From: an archaeon
Lineage (GTDB): Archaea > Thermoproteota > Thermoprotei_A > Marsarchaeales > Marsarchaeaceae
NCBI GenBank assembly: GCA_021800035.1
Contig: JAJYZJ010000012.1
Span: forward strand, 1-41,995
Length of the DNA: 41,995 bases
Direction: 5' to 3'
Below are positions 8,181-16,165 of the stretch, one piece after another. The position numbers were made by a program, and so were the translations under genes. Numbering within the stretch: position 1 is the stretch's first letter; each line of letters starts with the position of its first letter. The notes under the pieces are model-generated. The model saw only the letters and a program-made list of their open reading frames with translations. It did no database searches and had not been told where the DNA came from.

Positions 8181-9350
8181 CTAATTCAGCCCGTAAAGCG
8201 TTACGTAGGCATAATGACCGGTGCCCCCCACATTGTGGGTAAGAGCGACTCCATGACGTATGTCGGCTTGTCGACTCTTCGGCGCCTCGCGACGGAGCTG
8301 CTTAACGGCTTCGACCGCCATACCCACCCCAGTCGCTCCGATCGGGTGGCCCTTTGCCTTCAGGCCGCCGTCCAAATTCACGGGTATTTTTCCCCCCTTG
8401 TAAGTCTGTTCGTCTCGAATCAACTGTACCGCTTTTCCGCGGCCCACGAAACCCAGGTCTTCGTAGGCCATGAGTTCGGCTATCGTAAAACAATCGTGCA
8501 CCGTAGCAACATCGATTTCCTCCACGGGATTTTTGATTCCCGCCTGGGAATATGCGGCCTTTGCCGCCATGACGCTCGCATCCAAACTGACAAAATCGCT
8601 TCTCTTGCTCAGGTTGGCCGAACCGCTCGCTACGCCTTGGCCCTTTATCCATACGGGAGTGTCTGTCAGCCTCCTTGCAGTTTCTTCATCAGCCAATATT
8701 ACGGCAGCAGAGCCGTCTGTGATAGGAGAAGAGTCAAGGAGTTTCAAAGGATGGGCCACGTATTTCGAAGTCATAACCTCATCGATCGAAACTTGCTTCT
8801 GGAATTGCGCAAAGGGATTCAGCGAGCCATAGTAATGATTCTTGACCGCAACTAGCGCGAGGTCTTCTTCGTTTGCTTCGTATTTCGCCATATAGGCTGA
8901 GGCGTAAAGTGCGTAATAACCAGGAAATGTCAGGCCAAAGTTCTCGAATTCCCAGAAGTAGTTGCCGGCCCTCCCAATCAGCTCTACTATCGTAGGAGTG
9001 GGCACGCCATACATTTTTTCTAAGCCCACTGCCATTGCGAGCTTCGCAGAGCCAGATGCTATTGAATCCCGGGCTACCTTTATCGCTGCGCTCCCTGTTG
9101 CGCATGCGGCCTCCACTCTCATAGTACCCTTGGGTGTAAGCCCAGCATATTCGCCCACGGTCACGGCCGGGAGGCTCTCTTCGCTCCACACTCCGACGTT
9201 CCCGACGGAGTAGAAATCAATATCCTTCTGCTCTATTCCGGCATCCTCTAGTGCAGCAGATACTGACTCCCAGGCTAGAGCGTTCATATTGGCGTCTGTC
9301 CTGCGACCGAATCGCGAGATACCCGCCCCAACGATTGCAACCTTTGTCAA
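8181..9350 (-). CDS. Thiolase family acetyl-CoA acetyltransferase
   Basis: A 389-residue SCP2/archaeal-type thiolase, catalysing Claisen condensation of acyl-CoAs or the reverse cleavage. The nucleophile is Cys83 in VEAACATGSAA. The C-terminal active-site His lies in GGLKAKGHPIGATG, and the final loop is HNVGGTGHYAYVTLYG, in which the second Cys of biosynthetic bacterial thiolases is absent, as is common in the archaeal type. It is cotranscribed with the DUF35 gene 12 bases downstream. The start codon is TTG 9350 (TTG ACA AAG), directly preceding the typical KVAIVGAGISRFG opening. Either acetoacetyl-CoA synthesis for isoprenoids or acyl-CoA degradation is possible. Confidence 0.93.
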   Translation of the reverse strand: MTKVAIVGAGISRFGRRTDANMNALAWESVSAALEDAGIEQKDIDFYSVGNVGVWSEESLPAVTVGEYAGLTPKGTMRVEAACATGSAAIKVARDSIASGSAKLAMAVGLEKMYGVPTPTIVELIGRAGNYFWEFENFGLTFPGYYALYASAYMAKYEANEEDLALVAVKNHYYGSLNPFAQFQKQVSIDEVMTSKYVAHPLKLLDSSPITDGSAAVILADEETARRLTDTPVWIKGQGVASGSANLSKRSDFVSLDASVMAAKAAYSQAGIKNPVEEIDVATVHDCFTIAELMAYEDLGFVGRGKAVQLIRDEQTYKGGKIPVNLDGGLKAKGHPIGATGVGMAVEAVKQLRREAPKSRQADIRHGVALTHNVGGTGHYAYVTLYGLN

Positions 9351-9410
9351 CTAATTGGCCCACCATAATTCTTGCCTAGTCCACACATTAGCCTTATGCG
9401 AGAAGCTAGT

Positions 9411-9428
9411 AGAGCTCTCGAGAGCTCT
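9411..9428. promoter_or_regulatory. Perfect 18-bp palindrome between divergent genes
   Basis: AGAGCTCTCGAGAGCTCT is identical to its own reverse complement over all 18 bases. It sits in the 144-base gap between the thiolase operon (-) and a nucleotidyltransferase-like gene (+), upstream of the likely TATA boxes of both. It has no loop, so as DNA it looks like a dimeric regulator's operator rather than an RNA hairpin. Confidence 0.5.
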
Positions 9429-9494
9429 GAACCTGAAGCATGGACACCCTAATACCTAAGACTGGCCGAGCAACTTTCTTACATCATTAAAGCC

Positions 9495-10556
9495 ATGGGC
9501 CTAGTAGTGCTGTATCGGGAGCGCACGGGATTCACTCACGCACTGACCACTCCCTTGGCAGCAAAGACAAACGCAGAGGACGCCCTGAACGAACTAGGTT
9601 TGCCAGGTTATCTCGATTTGAGCGAACCAATCATTCGCAGAATCGTGGTCACTCTTTGGGCAATTCACAACAGCACAAATACGGCGAAGTTGGAAGGGAA
9701 AGACAGAAACAGCACAGGGATGCCCCTGCTAGTCGGAGGGGGAGCAGTAAAGGTTCTGTCTCCCACAGCAAACGAGCGCGGCAGTCCACTCAACCGCAGA
9801 ATAGGGGATGCAGACTTTGTATCCACGAGACGAGATGGCCCGCAACTGATTCGCATGCTCACCCATATTTCAGAGCAAACTGGTAATGCATACCACTACT
9901 TTCTCACTGATAGTGATAAAATGTTCAACGCCCTGAGAGGAGGCTCAAGATATCGAATAAGGGGGGCGACTGCAGTGTCTGAATCAGACGCGGTCGTAAG
10001 CACAACGGATATCCTGGTGGGCGCGGTAGATATGCGCCATCGCATAGACATCCTCCCCAGCGATTTTGAAAGAGCCCGGGAAAACCTTTACACGGTAGGT
10101 CCTGAAAAACTACTTCTGACGAAGGCCCAAGTAATCTCAGAGCTCGACTATGCAGAGTTAGATCGCCTGAAGGCCTCCGGGCAGGAGTTCAGGATCCTGA
10201 ACCATCTGGGATACAGAAAAGGAAGGGTCATAATCGGCATGGAAGCAAAAGACATGCTGGACGTATGCGCAATTTTACTGGACCGAAACCATCGGCTTGA
10301 AGTAGAACCCAGATTGGACCTTCAAAGACTGACCTCTTACCTCAGACGCGACGAGAAGCTTGCCCTTACAGTCCGGCTCAATCTGGAAAATCTGGTCGCC
10401 CAAACTGAGTGGCTCAGGGCCAAGGGACTGACGAAGGCCCAGACAGAAACAATTCGAGAATCCGCAACCGACATTTTGGGAGCGCTTCCTGCGGTGAGTA
10501 AGGCGTGGAAACGCCCATGGTGGAATACGGAAGTAGACAGTCAGGTCGTATCATAA
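9495..10556 (+). CDS. Putative nucleotidyltransferase-fold protein, AbiEii-like
   Basis: Not a firmly recognised family. The 353-residue protein shows the layout of the MNT/AbiEii nucleotidyltransferase fold: LLVGGGAVKVL near residue 80, an acidic pair in RIGDADFVSTR (Asp-x-Asp) near residue 105, a third acidic site in HRIDILPSDF near residue 185, then NLYTVGPEKLLLTKAQVI, which resembles the segment after the core in AbiEii-like proteins. The C-terminal third is helical and rich in Arg and Leu. No obvious antitoxin gene lies next to it; its neighbours are the divergent thiolase operon and sufS. The start is ATG 9495, with a TATA-like TAATACC around 9451. Its target is unknown; a standalone nucleic-acid or small-molecule nucleotidyltransferase is the cautious call. 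Confidence 0.6.
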   Translation: MGLVVLYRERTGFTHALTTPLAAKTNAEDALNELGLPGYLDLSEPIIRRIVVTLWAIHNSTNTAKLEGKDRNSTGMPLLVGGGAVKVLSPTANERGSPLNRRIGDADFVSTRRDGPQLIRMLTHISEQTGNAYHYFLTDSDKMFNALRGGSRYRIRGATAVSESDAVVSTTDILVGAVDMRHRIDILPSDFERARENLYTVGPEKLLLTKAQVISELDYAELDRLKASGQEFRILNHLGYRKGRVIIGMEAKDMLDVCAILLDRNHRLEVEPRLDLQRLTSYLRRDEKLALTVRLNLENLVAQTEWLRAKGLTKAQTETIRESATDILGALPAVSKAWKRPWWNTEVDSQVVS

Positions 10557-10676
10557 GCCTTGGGATGGCAGTAGTTCATCGGCAGGGGGACCTTATCGAG
10601 ATAGGTCAAGCTAAGGGCGAACCACCGGCAACCACACCGACTGACTTCGACGAACATCAATCCTGAGTAATAGGTT

Positions 10677-10692
10677 GCGAGCTACAGCTCGC
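10677..10692. promoter_or_regulatory. Inverted repeat upstream of sufS
   Basis: GCGAGCT-AC-AGCTCGC, seven paired bases around a two-base centre, lies about 20 bases upstream of an AT-rich ACTAAATAG box (around 10712) that would serve sufS. The position suits a regulator binding just upstream of the promoter. Its role is inference. Confidence 0.3.
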
Positions 10693-10745
10693 CATAACGC
10701 GCACCGGCAACACTAAATAGTAAGCACCTCCAGTAATCTGTGTAA

Positions 10746-11975
10746 ATGAGTCTGGACGCAGAAAGGCTGAAGGAAGACTTCCCAATACTTCGGAGAACAT
10801 TTCACGGGAAGAGGTTTGTTTATCTGGATAACGCTGCTACCACTCAGAAACCCTCCTGCGTTATAGACAGGTTATCGGAGTTTTACCGGCTATACAACTC
10901 CAACGTGCACAGGGGAGCCTACACGCTGGCTGAAGAAGCCACCGATCTCTATGAAAAATCTAGGGCAAACATCTCTGCTTTCATAGGCGGGAAACCGGAG
11001 GAGCTCGTATTCGTAAGAGGCGCAACCGAGGCGATAAATATGGTGGCGTATTCATACGCGCTCGCCAAGCTTGAGAAGGGTGATACCATACTCTCCACAG
11101 AGATGGAGCATCACTCGAACATTGTGCCATGGCAATTGCTTCAGCCTCATGGTCTCAGGCTTGACTTCGTCAAACTGAGTGGCAAAGGCGAGCTTTCGCT
11201 CGAAGATTTCAAAGAAAAGATTACGCGAAGGACAAAACTTGTCACCTTCACCCATGCTTCAAATGTCCTTGGGACAATAAATCCGGCCTCTGAGTTTGCC
11301 AAGATCGCCCACGACAACGGCTCAAAGGTGCTGGTCGACGGGGCTCAGTCGGTGCCTCATATGCCTGTAGATGTTCGTGAGATGGGCGCGGACTTCTACG
11401 CGTTTTCTGGGCACAAAATGCTAGGTCCGATGGGGATAGGCGGACTTTACGCGAAGAGCGACTTGTTAGAGGAAATGGCTCCTTTTCAGGGAGGTGGAGA
11501 GATGATTAAAGAAGTAGGGCTAGACGCCTCCACTTGGGCGGAGCCGCCTCAGAAATTCGAGGCGGGAACACCGAACGTGGCCGGCTCCGTCGGGCTCTCA
11601 GAAGCGGTTGATTACCTCAGACGACTGGAGATGTCACGAGTCCGCGAGCACGAAAAGCGGCTCTCTGCCTATGCGCTCCAAGAATTGGAATCGCAGGAGG
11701 GTGTGAGGGTATTCGGCCCCCGAGACCCTGAACGCCGGGGCGGGGTTATCTCGTTCGAGGTAAAAGGGGTTCACCCCCACGACTTGGCCACAATTCTAGA
11801 CCGCGAAGGCATAGCCATTCGTTCTGGACTTCATTGCGCACAGCCAGTAGCTGACTGGCTAGGAGTTTCAGCCACGGCTAGAGCTTCCTTCTATTTATAC
11901 AACGATCACACAGATATCGATAGCCTAATTTCAGCACTCGGCATGGTTAGAAAGATATTCGGGAGGCGTGCATAG
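10746..11975 (+). CDS. sufS: Cysteine desulfurase SufS
   Basis: A PLP enzyme that removes sulfur from cysteine as an enzyme persulfide for Fe-S cluster and other sulfur biosynthesis. At 409 residues it is the group II (SufS/CsdA) length. It shows LDNAATTQKP at the N-terminus, NVHRGAYTLAEEAT, TEMEHHSNIVPW (PLP-stacking His), VDGAQSVPHMPVDV (PLP Asp), FSGHKMLGPMG with Schiff-base Lys224, and RSGLHCAQP with persulfide Cys364. It is followed seven bases later by sufU, so the pair probably works as donor and acceptor. SufBCD genes are not in this window. ATG 10746 is well supported by the conserved opening. Confidence 0.96.
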   Translation: MSLDAERLKEDFPILRRTFHGKRFVYLDNAATTQKPSCVIDRLSEFYRLYNSNVHRGAYTLAEEATDLYEKSRANISAFIGGKPEELVFVRGATEAINMVAYSYALAKLEKGDTILSTEMEHHSNIVPWQLLQPHGLRLDFVKLSGKGELSLEDFKEKITRRTKLVTFTHASNVLGTINPASEFAKIAHDNGSKVLVDGAQSVPHMPVDVREMGADFYAFSGHKMLGPMGIGGLYAKSDLLEEMAPFQGGGEMIKEVGLDASTWAEPPQKFEAGTPNVAGSVGLSEAVDYLRRLEMSRVREHEKRLSAYALQELESQEGVRVFGPRDPERRGGVISFEVKGVHPHDLATILDREGIAIRSGLHCAQPVADWLGVSATARASFYLYNDHTDIDSLISALGMVRKIFGRRA

Positions 11976-11982
11976 CCTAGGT

Positions 11983-12369
11983 ATGAGCGATATTTTTCAG
12001 GAGACCATTCTTCATCACTACGAGCACCCGAGCAACAAAGGGATGATTGAGAACCCGGATGTGAAAATCTCGGATACCAACACGCTGTGCGGAGACAAAG
12101 TGACTATGTATGCACGGTTGAACGGCAGAGTTCTAGAGGAGGTCAAATTCGATGGCGCCGGATGCGCGATCAGCATGGCATCTGCCTCTCTGCTTACGGA
12201 GAAAGCGAAGGGAATGAGCATAAGAGACGTTATTGAACTGGGTCAAAGGGACGTGCTCGAGATGCTCGGGTTGGAATCACTCACACCAATGAGGATAAAA
12301 TGCGCCATGCTTGGTGTGAGAACGCTTCAAAAAGGCCTGATAGAGTACGAATCGAAAAGACCAGTCTAA
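11983..12369 (+). CDS. sufU: SufU/IscU-type Fe-S scaffold or sulfur-transfer protein
   Basis: A 128-residue U-type protein that accepts sulfur from SufS. The three conserved cysteines are present: Cys36 in TLCGD, Cys61 in GAGCAISMASAS and Cys107 in RIKCAML, together with the Asp after the first Cys. The roughly 20-residue insertion between the second and third cysteines resembles SufU-type members, which bind zinc and relay sulfur, more than classical IscU. The frame is open from GTG 11968, overlapping the sufS end, but ATG 11983 begins the conserved SDIFQETILHHYEHP opening and is preferred. The gene converges on the CBS protein gene with a 4-base overlap of the stop codons. Confidence 0.92.
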   Translation: MSDIFQETILHHYEHPSNKGMIENPDVKISDTNTLCGDKVTMYARLNGRVLEEVKFDGAGCAISMASASLLTEKAKGMSIRDVIELGQRDVLEMLGLESLTPMRIKCAMLGVRTLQKGLIEYESKRPV

Positions 12370-12791
12370 TCTCCGCCCGGTATTGGTTCATGCCTATACG
12401 AGGAAACTATCGCCTCAATAGTTGCCTTCTCTCCCAGAAGGTCCCTTATTGAAATAACTCCGACTAGCAGGCCTTCATCATCCACTACCACTAGGTGTCG
12501 CACTCTGTGCTCGCTCATTGCGATTGCAGCCTTGGCGATATCGTCGCCGGCTCTCACGGTCAAAGGATTCAGCGTCGCGACTTCCATGACCTTGGTGTTA
12601 AGCGGCCCGTCACGGGCTAATAGCCGCATGACGTCACGCTCGGAGAGCACACCCACTGCTTTACGCGGAGAATCTCCCACTATGACCACCAATCCTACGT
12701 TATTCTCTGTCATCTTACGCACTGCTTCGAGCACGGTTGAACCTTCAGTAATGGTAACAGCCGCTCTTTTCACCAAGTGACTGACTTTCAC
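12366..12791 (-). CDS. CBS-domain pair protein
   Basis: A 141-residue protein made almost entirely of two CBS motifs (about residues 5-60 and 70-130), seen in the repeated pattern V..LVVIVGD...VGVLSERDVMRLLA and HLVVVDDEGLLVGVISIRDLL. Such Bateman modules bind AMP, ATP or S-adenosyl compounds and regulate partners. The protein stands alone, with no fused effector domain. It follows citrate synthase by 37 bases on the same strand, so coexpression is likely and a sensory link to central metabolism is conceivable but unproven. The start is GTG 12791, fixed by a strong ribosome binding site. Confidence 0.88.
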   Translation of the reverse strand: MKVSHLVKRAAVTITEGSTVLEAVRKMTENNVGLVVIVGDSPRKAVGVLSERDVMRLLARDGPLNTKVMEVATLNPLTVRAGDDIAKAAIAMSEHRVRHLVVVDDEGLLVGVISIRDLLGEKATIEAIVSSYRHEPIPGGD

Positions 12792-12799
12792 TCAGGATT

Positions 12800-12807
12800 C
12801 CCTCCTC
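12800..12807 (-). promoter_or_regulatory. Shine-Dalgarno site of the CBS gene
   Basis: GAGGAGGG on the minus strand lies eight bases before GTG 12791. It is one of the few clear ribosome binding sites in the window, as expected for an internal gene of an operon where leaderless initiation is not available. Confidence 0.7.
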
Positions 12808-12828
12808 TTACAACTAGCCAGCCTAGAC

Positions 12829-13980
12829 TCATGCGCCTCTCTCCTCGACTGGAATATAGCGCCGGTCAAGTTCGCCAGTGTATACTGATTTCGGCCTGAT
12901 TAGTCGATTGTCCGAAAGGTACTCGAGCACATGCGCCGCCCACCCAGAAATTCTGCTCATGGTGAACACTGGCGTGAACAGCTCAGTCTCGATGCCCAGC
13001 GCTTTGAATACGATGCCCGAAAAGAAATCCACGTTCGGTAGGATTTTGTGGTCAGACAGTCTAGCGACAGCAGCTTTCTCAATGGCTTCCGCAGTCGCGT
13101 ACATCGTCGCCAATCCTTTTCTTTCGCAAAGCTCCTTCGATGTCGCCTTTAAAATCTTGTACCTCGGATCATAGTTCTTGTAGACACGATGACCAAAGCC
13201 CATTATCCTTTGACCACGGTCAAGCGTATCGTTCACTTCCTTCTCCGCGTTAGCCGGCGTTCCGACATGCTCCACGAATCTCACCGCAGCCTCATTCGCT
13301 CCACCGTGCAGTGGCCCCTTCAATGTGCCCACTGCCGCAGTTACTGCCGAGTACATGTCACTGAGGGTAGATGCTGTTACAATGGCAGAAAAGGTTGACG
13401 CGTTCAAGTCGTGTTCAGCGTGGAGAATTAGTGCCTGATCCATCGCCTTAGTGTCGAATTCGTCTGGCTCCTCACCGCGGTGCATGACCAAAAAATTTGC
13501 AGCTAGAGAAGAAAGTCCCGGTGATGGAACTGTCGAAAGGTTTCTGCGAGCGCGAGAAATTGCCGCCACAATTGTAGGAGCGGCGCCAAGTATGTGCACT
13601 CCTCGGGTCAGGTTTGCGTCTGGGCCCCCGCTCTCTAGGCCTTTGTCTGTGACGGAGAGCATCGAGAGGGAAGTTCTGAGTATGTCCATGGGGTCAGAGT
13701 TTCGTGAATTCTCGACCACCCACTCCAACAGACGTCCCGATGGGGTAGAAGCCGAAAGTAGTTCGTTTTTAAAGCTTGTTAGATTCTTTGTGGTGGGCAA
13801 GCTCCCATTTAGAAGGAGATAAGCCACTTCTTCAAACGTAGATTTTTGCGAGAGCTCCTCAATGCTGTAACCTCTGTAGTAGAGCCTGCTGTTTTCACCA
13901 TCTATGAAACATATCTTGCTCTCGCAAACATAGACATTGTCGAGCCCCTTATGCAGGGGCGCAGTATCGGTTAATGTCAC
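12829..13980 (-). CDS. gltA: Citrate synthase
   Basis: Condenses acetyl-CoA and oxaloacetate to citrate at the entry of the TCA cycle. At 383 residues it matches the short dimeric archaeal and Gram-positive type. The catalytic set is intact: His225 in LKGPLHGGANEA, His264 in GFGHRVYKNYDPR and Asp318 in NVDFFSG. His190 lies in the LHAEHDLNASTF motif. A 2-methylcitrate synthase activity cannot be excluded for this subfamily, but the sdh operon nearby favours a TCA role. GTG 13980 has a TATA-like TTATTTG about 30 bases upstream (around 14007-14014), so it is likely leaderless. A CBS protein gene follows 37 bases downstream. Confidence 0.95.
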   Translation of the reverse strand: MTLTDTAPLHKGLDNVYVCESKICFIDGENSRLYYRGYSIEELSQKSTFEEVAYLLLNGSLPTTKNLTSFKNELLSASTPSGRLLEWVVENSRNSDPMDILRTSLSMLSVTDKGLESGGPDANLTRGVHILGAAPTIVAAISRARRNLSTVPSPGLSSLAANFLVMHRGEEPDEFDTKAMDQALILHAEHDLNASTFSAIVTASTLSDMYSAVTAAVGTLKGPLHGGANEAAVRFVEHVGTPANAEKEVNDTLDRGQRIMGFGHRVYKNYDPRYKILKATSKELCERKGLATMYATAEAIEKAAVARLSDHKILPNVDFFSGIVFKALGIETELFTPVFTMSRISGWAAHVLEYLSDNRLIRPKSVYTGELDRRYIPVEERGA

Positions 13981-14021
13981 TTTAACTCAGAGGTTTGCCC
14001 TCTTTCGCACAAATAAGGGCT

Positions 14022-14192
14022 ATGCGACTGAACTTGGAAAAAGCCGGATCTGGCTTAACTCTGAAGTCCGAAGAACTCCAATTTCTTGCTGCGATAGCTT
14101 GCACCTGCATTGAACAAAACAAGCCCGAGACTACTGCGTCTATACGTTCCCCTCGGGTAAACATAGACGGGCCGAATCTGAAACCCAAGTAG
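14022..14192 (+). CDS. Possible small protein of 56 residues
   Basis: Not recognised. ATG 14022 opens a 56-codon frame with balanced residue use (SEELQFLAAIACTCIEQNKPE is its helical core) and a C-terminal PRVNIDGPNLKPK tail. It lies between the divergent gltA start and hsp20. No TATA box sits at the leaderless distance, and a minus-strand frame also covers the region, so this could be noncoding upstream sequence of hsp20. Confidence 0.28.
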   Translation: MRLNLEKAGSGLTLKSEELQFLAAIACTCIEQNKPETTASIRSPRVNIDGPNLKPK

Positions 14193-14233
14193 GTAAACTT
14201 TTTACAGCAGGAGCCCGATTCGTATTGGGAAAA

Positions 14234-14620
14234 ATGAGTACATGGTGGACTAAGGGGCTAGCCCCGGCGATAGCTCGAGAAGTGGGAGAGCGTTCACGTG
14301 CGTTCTACGAGCTGCTGACTCCGGCAGTTGACATATACGAAATAGGAAGCTCACTAGTTGTAGAAGCCGACCTCGCGGGATTCCAGAAGGAGGACATAAC
14401 AGTTCGCGCCTCGGGGCACACTCTGCTCATAAGCGCAAAGCGGGAACCACCAAGCGACGTGGACTCGGTTCACGTGCAGCAAAGGCCACTCAAGATTCGG
14501 AGAGTAGTGAGACTGCCGCTCGAGGTGGATGAGGAAGTCGAACCCACTGCAAAGTATGAAAACGGCGTGCTCACTGTGAAGATGCCATCAAAGGGCGCGA
14601 AGCGTGTGAAAATCGAGTAA
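14234..14620 (+). CDS. Hsp20 / alpha-crystallin small heat-shock protein
   Basis: An ATP-independent holdase, 128 residues. A short N-terminal arm (STWWTKGLAPAIAREVGERS) precedes the alpha-crystallin domain: TPAVDIYEIGSSLVVEADLAGFQKEDI, a TLLISAKRE strand, RRVVRLPLEV, and the ENGVLTVKMP motif near the C-terminus. A terminal I/V-x-I-like element (VKIE) closes the chain. ATG 14234 is preferred over an in-frame TTG nine bases upstream because the AT-rich ACTTTTTAC box at about 14196-14204 lies some 33 bases before it. It converges on the UbiB gene with six bases between the stops. Confidence 0.92.
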   Translation: MSTWWTKGLAPAIAREVGERSRAFYELLTPAVDIYEIGSSLVVEADLAGFQKEDITVRASGHTLLISAKREPPSDVDSVHVQQRPLKIRRVVRLPLEVDEEVEPTAKYENGVLTVKMPSKGAKRVKIE

Positions 14621-14626
14621 TCCAAG

Positions 14627-16165
14627 TCACTTTGAGAGAGTCTGAGCCAGCAGTATAAGAATAGTGAGCAAAAGACCGGCAAAGGCAAAACTGCTCTTCT
14701 CGTAGAAAAGATATCCTGTAGCGCCAATTACCACTACGGCGGATAACGTCAAATAACGAGATAGGTTGCCAGCTTTACGCGAATCCCTGGGCTCTGCCAG
14801 GTGTTTCAGTATTCGGGGGAACGACCTGTTGAATGCAACCAGGTTGTTTAGAGTCTGGGAGACAAACGTTCGCAAAGCATCCTTCCTCACCTGGTCTACA
14901 TACCCCCTTTCTTCAAGGATGGAAGTAACCGACTTCAGGAAACTGTACTCCGGGTCAAGTTTGGTGCACACACCCTCCAGCAAGGTAGCCATTCTCAAAT
15001 AGAGAACTAATTCGTCCGGCAACTTGAACGGAAAGCGGTAGAATACTGAGTTAGAGAGCTCCATTAGCCTTTGAAACTCCCACTCTGATACGGTTTCACC
15101 CTTCAATTCTCGCAACATCAATTCAAACCCTTGCTCCACCACGTCGCGGTCCGCCTCGGGGTCGAGCGCACCCAGATCGAGCAGTGCGTCTGCTATCGCC
15201 GCGGGGTCTCTCATTGAGAAGGCAGCGTACATCCTAACGAGGTTCCTCCTGGTAACTTCATCAAGCGAGCCTGTCATCCCGTAGTCGTAGAGTATCAGCT
15301 TGCCGTCACTTGCAACCGCTATATTTCCGGGATGGGGGTCAGCGTGGAATATCTCTTCCTCCAAAAGCATAGTTAGGAAAGTACGGGATAGCCTCCTTGA
15401 AAGTTTGGGCCGATCCAGGCCCAGCCTGTCAATTCCACTCAGGTCGCCAATTTTTACTCCAGGATTGTAAGACATTACGAGCACGCGGTTCGTGCTTACC
15501 TCCTTCACGGGAACCGGCACTACCACTTTTGAAGAATCGACGACCGAGCGAATCTTTTCCATGTTTCGCAGTTCATGTAGATAGTCTATTTCCTCTTTGA
15601 CGTGTCTCAGGTACTCTCTTATCACGGCCCTGAAGGTATACTCTATGTTTGAGTCAACGAAGAGCCCCAGTGGTTTGATTAGCACTTTAAGTATTCTGGC
15701 ATCCTGTTCTACCAGCTCCCTTACTTTCGGGCGATTTACCTTTACTGCTACGTCCATGCCTCTGAGCCTCGCGAGGTAGACCTGCCCAAGCGAAGCAGAA
15801 GCTATCGGAGTCTCTTCAAACCTTTCAAAAACTTTCTCTATGGGGCCGAGGTCCTCCTCAATCATTCCGCGGACCTCAGCGAAATCGGCGGCGGGCACAT
15901 CGTCTTGGAGCTTCTCCAGTTCGCGAATATATTCCGGAGGAAGTATGTCAGGGCGCACCGAGAGTATCTGCCCGAGCTTGATGAATGCTGGGCCGAGAGA
16001 CACGAGCCCATCATAGAGGGTCCTAGCCTGGCGGCTGAGCTTCCGGCTCTGAGAAGCTGTTATTTCCTGTCCCCTGTGACGCTTTCGGAAAATTGCGAAA
16101 CTTAGTAGAGTGGGTCCCAGCTTGTAGCTGACAACCAAGAATCTTCTCAGCGGGAATCCAGCCAT
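14627..16165 (-). CDS. ABC1/UbiB family atypical kinase
   Basis: A membrane-associated protein-kinase-like ATPase of the UbiB/COQ8 family, linked elsewhere to isoprenoid quinone synthesis and membrane lipid homeostasis. In 512 residues it shows the family signature FIKLGQILSVRPD (KxGQ) near residue 60, the alanine-rich nucleotide loop ASASLGQVYLA, VAVKVNRP with the ATP lysine, catalytic HADPHPGNI and the metal-binding DYG. Two hydrophobic helices at the extreme C-terminus (about 465-510) would anchor it in the membrane. Its 5' end overlaps the preceding small membrane protein gene by 19 bases, so the two are coupled. The substrate is unknown for this family in archaea. Confidence 0.92.
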   Translation of the reverse strand: MAGFPLRRFLVVSYKLGPTLLSFAIFRKRHRGQEITASQSRKLSRQARTLYDGLVSLGPAFIKLGQILSVRPDILPPEYIRELEKLQDDVPAADFAEVRGMIEEDLGPIEKVFERFEETPIASASLGQVYLARLRGMDVAVKVNRPKVRELVEQDARILKVLIKPLGLFVDSNIEYTFRAVIREYLRHVKEEIDYLHELRNMEKIRSVVDSSKVVVPVPVKEVSTNRVLVMSYNPGVKIGDLSGIDRLGLDRPKLSRRLSRTFLTMLLEEEIFHADPHPGNIAVASDGKLILYDYGMTGSLDEVTRRNLVRMYAAFSMRDPAAIADALLDLGALDPEADRDVVEQGFELMLRELKGETVSEWEFQRLMELSNSVFYRFPFKLPDELVLYLRMATLLEGVCTKLDPEYSFLKSVTSILEERGYVDQVRKDALRTFVSQTLNNLVAFNRSFPRILKHLAEPRDSRKAGNLSRYLTLSAVVVIGATGYLFYEKSSFAFAGLLLTILILLAQTLSK

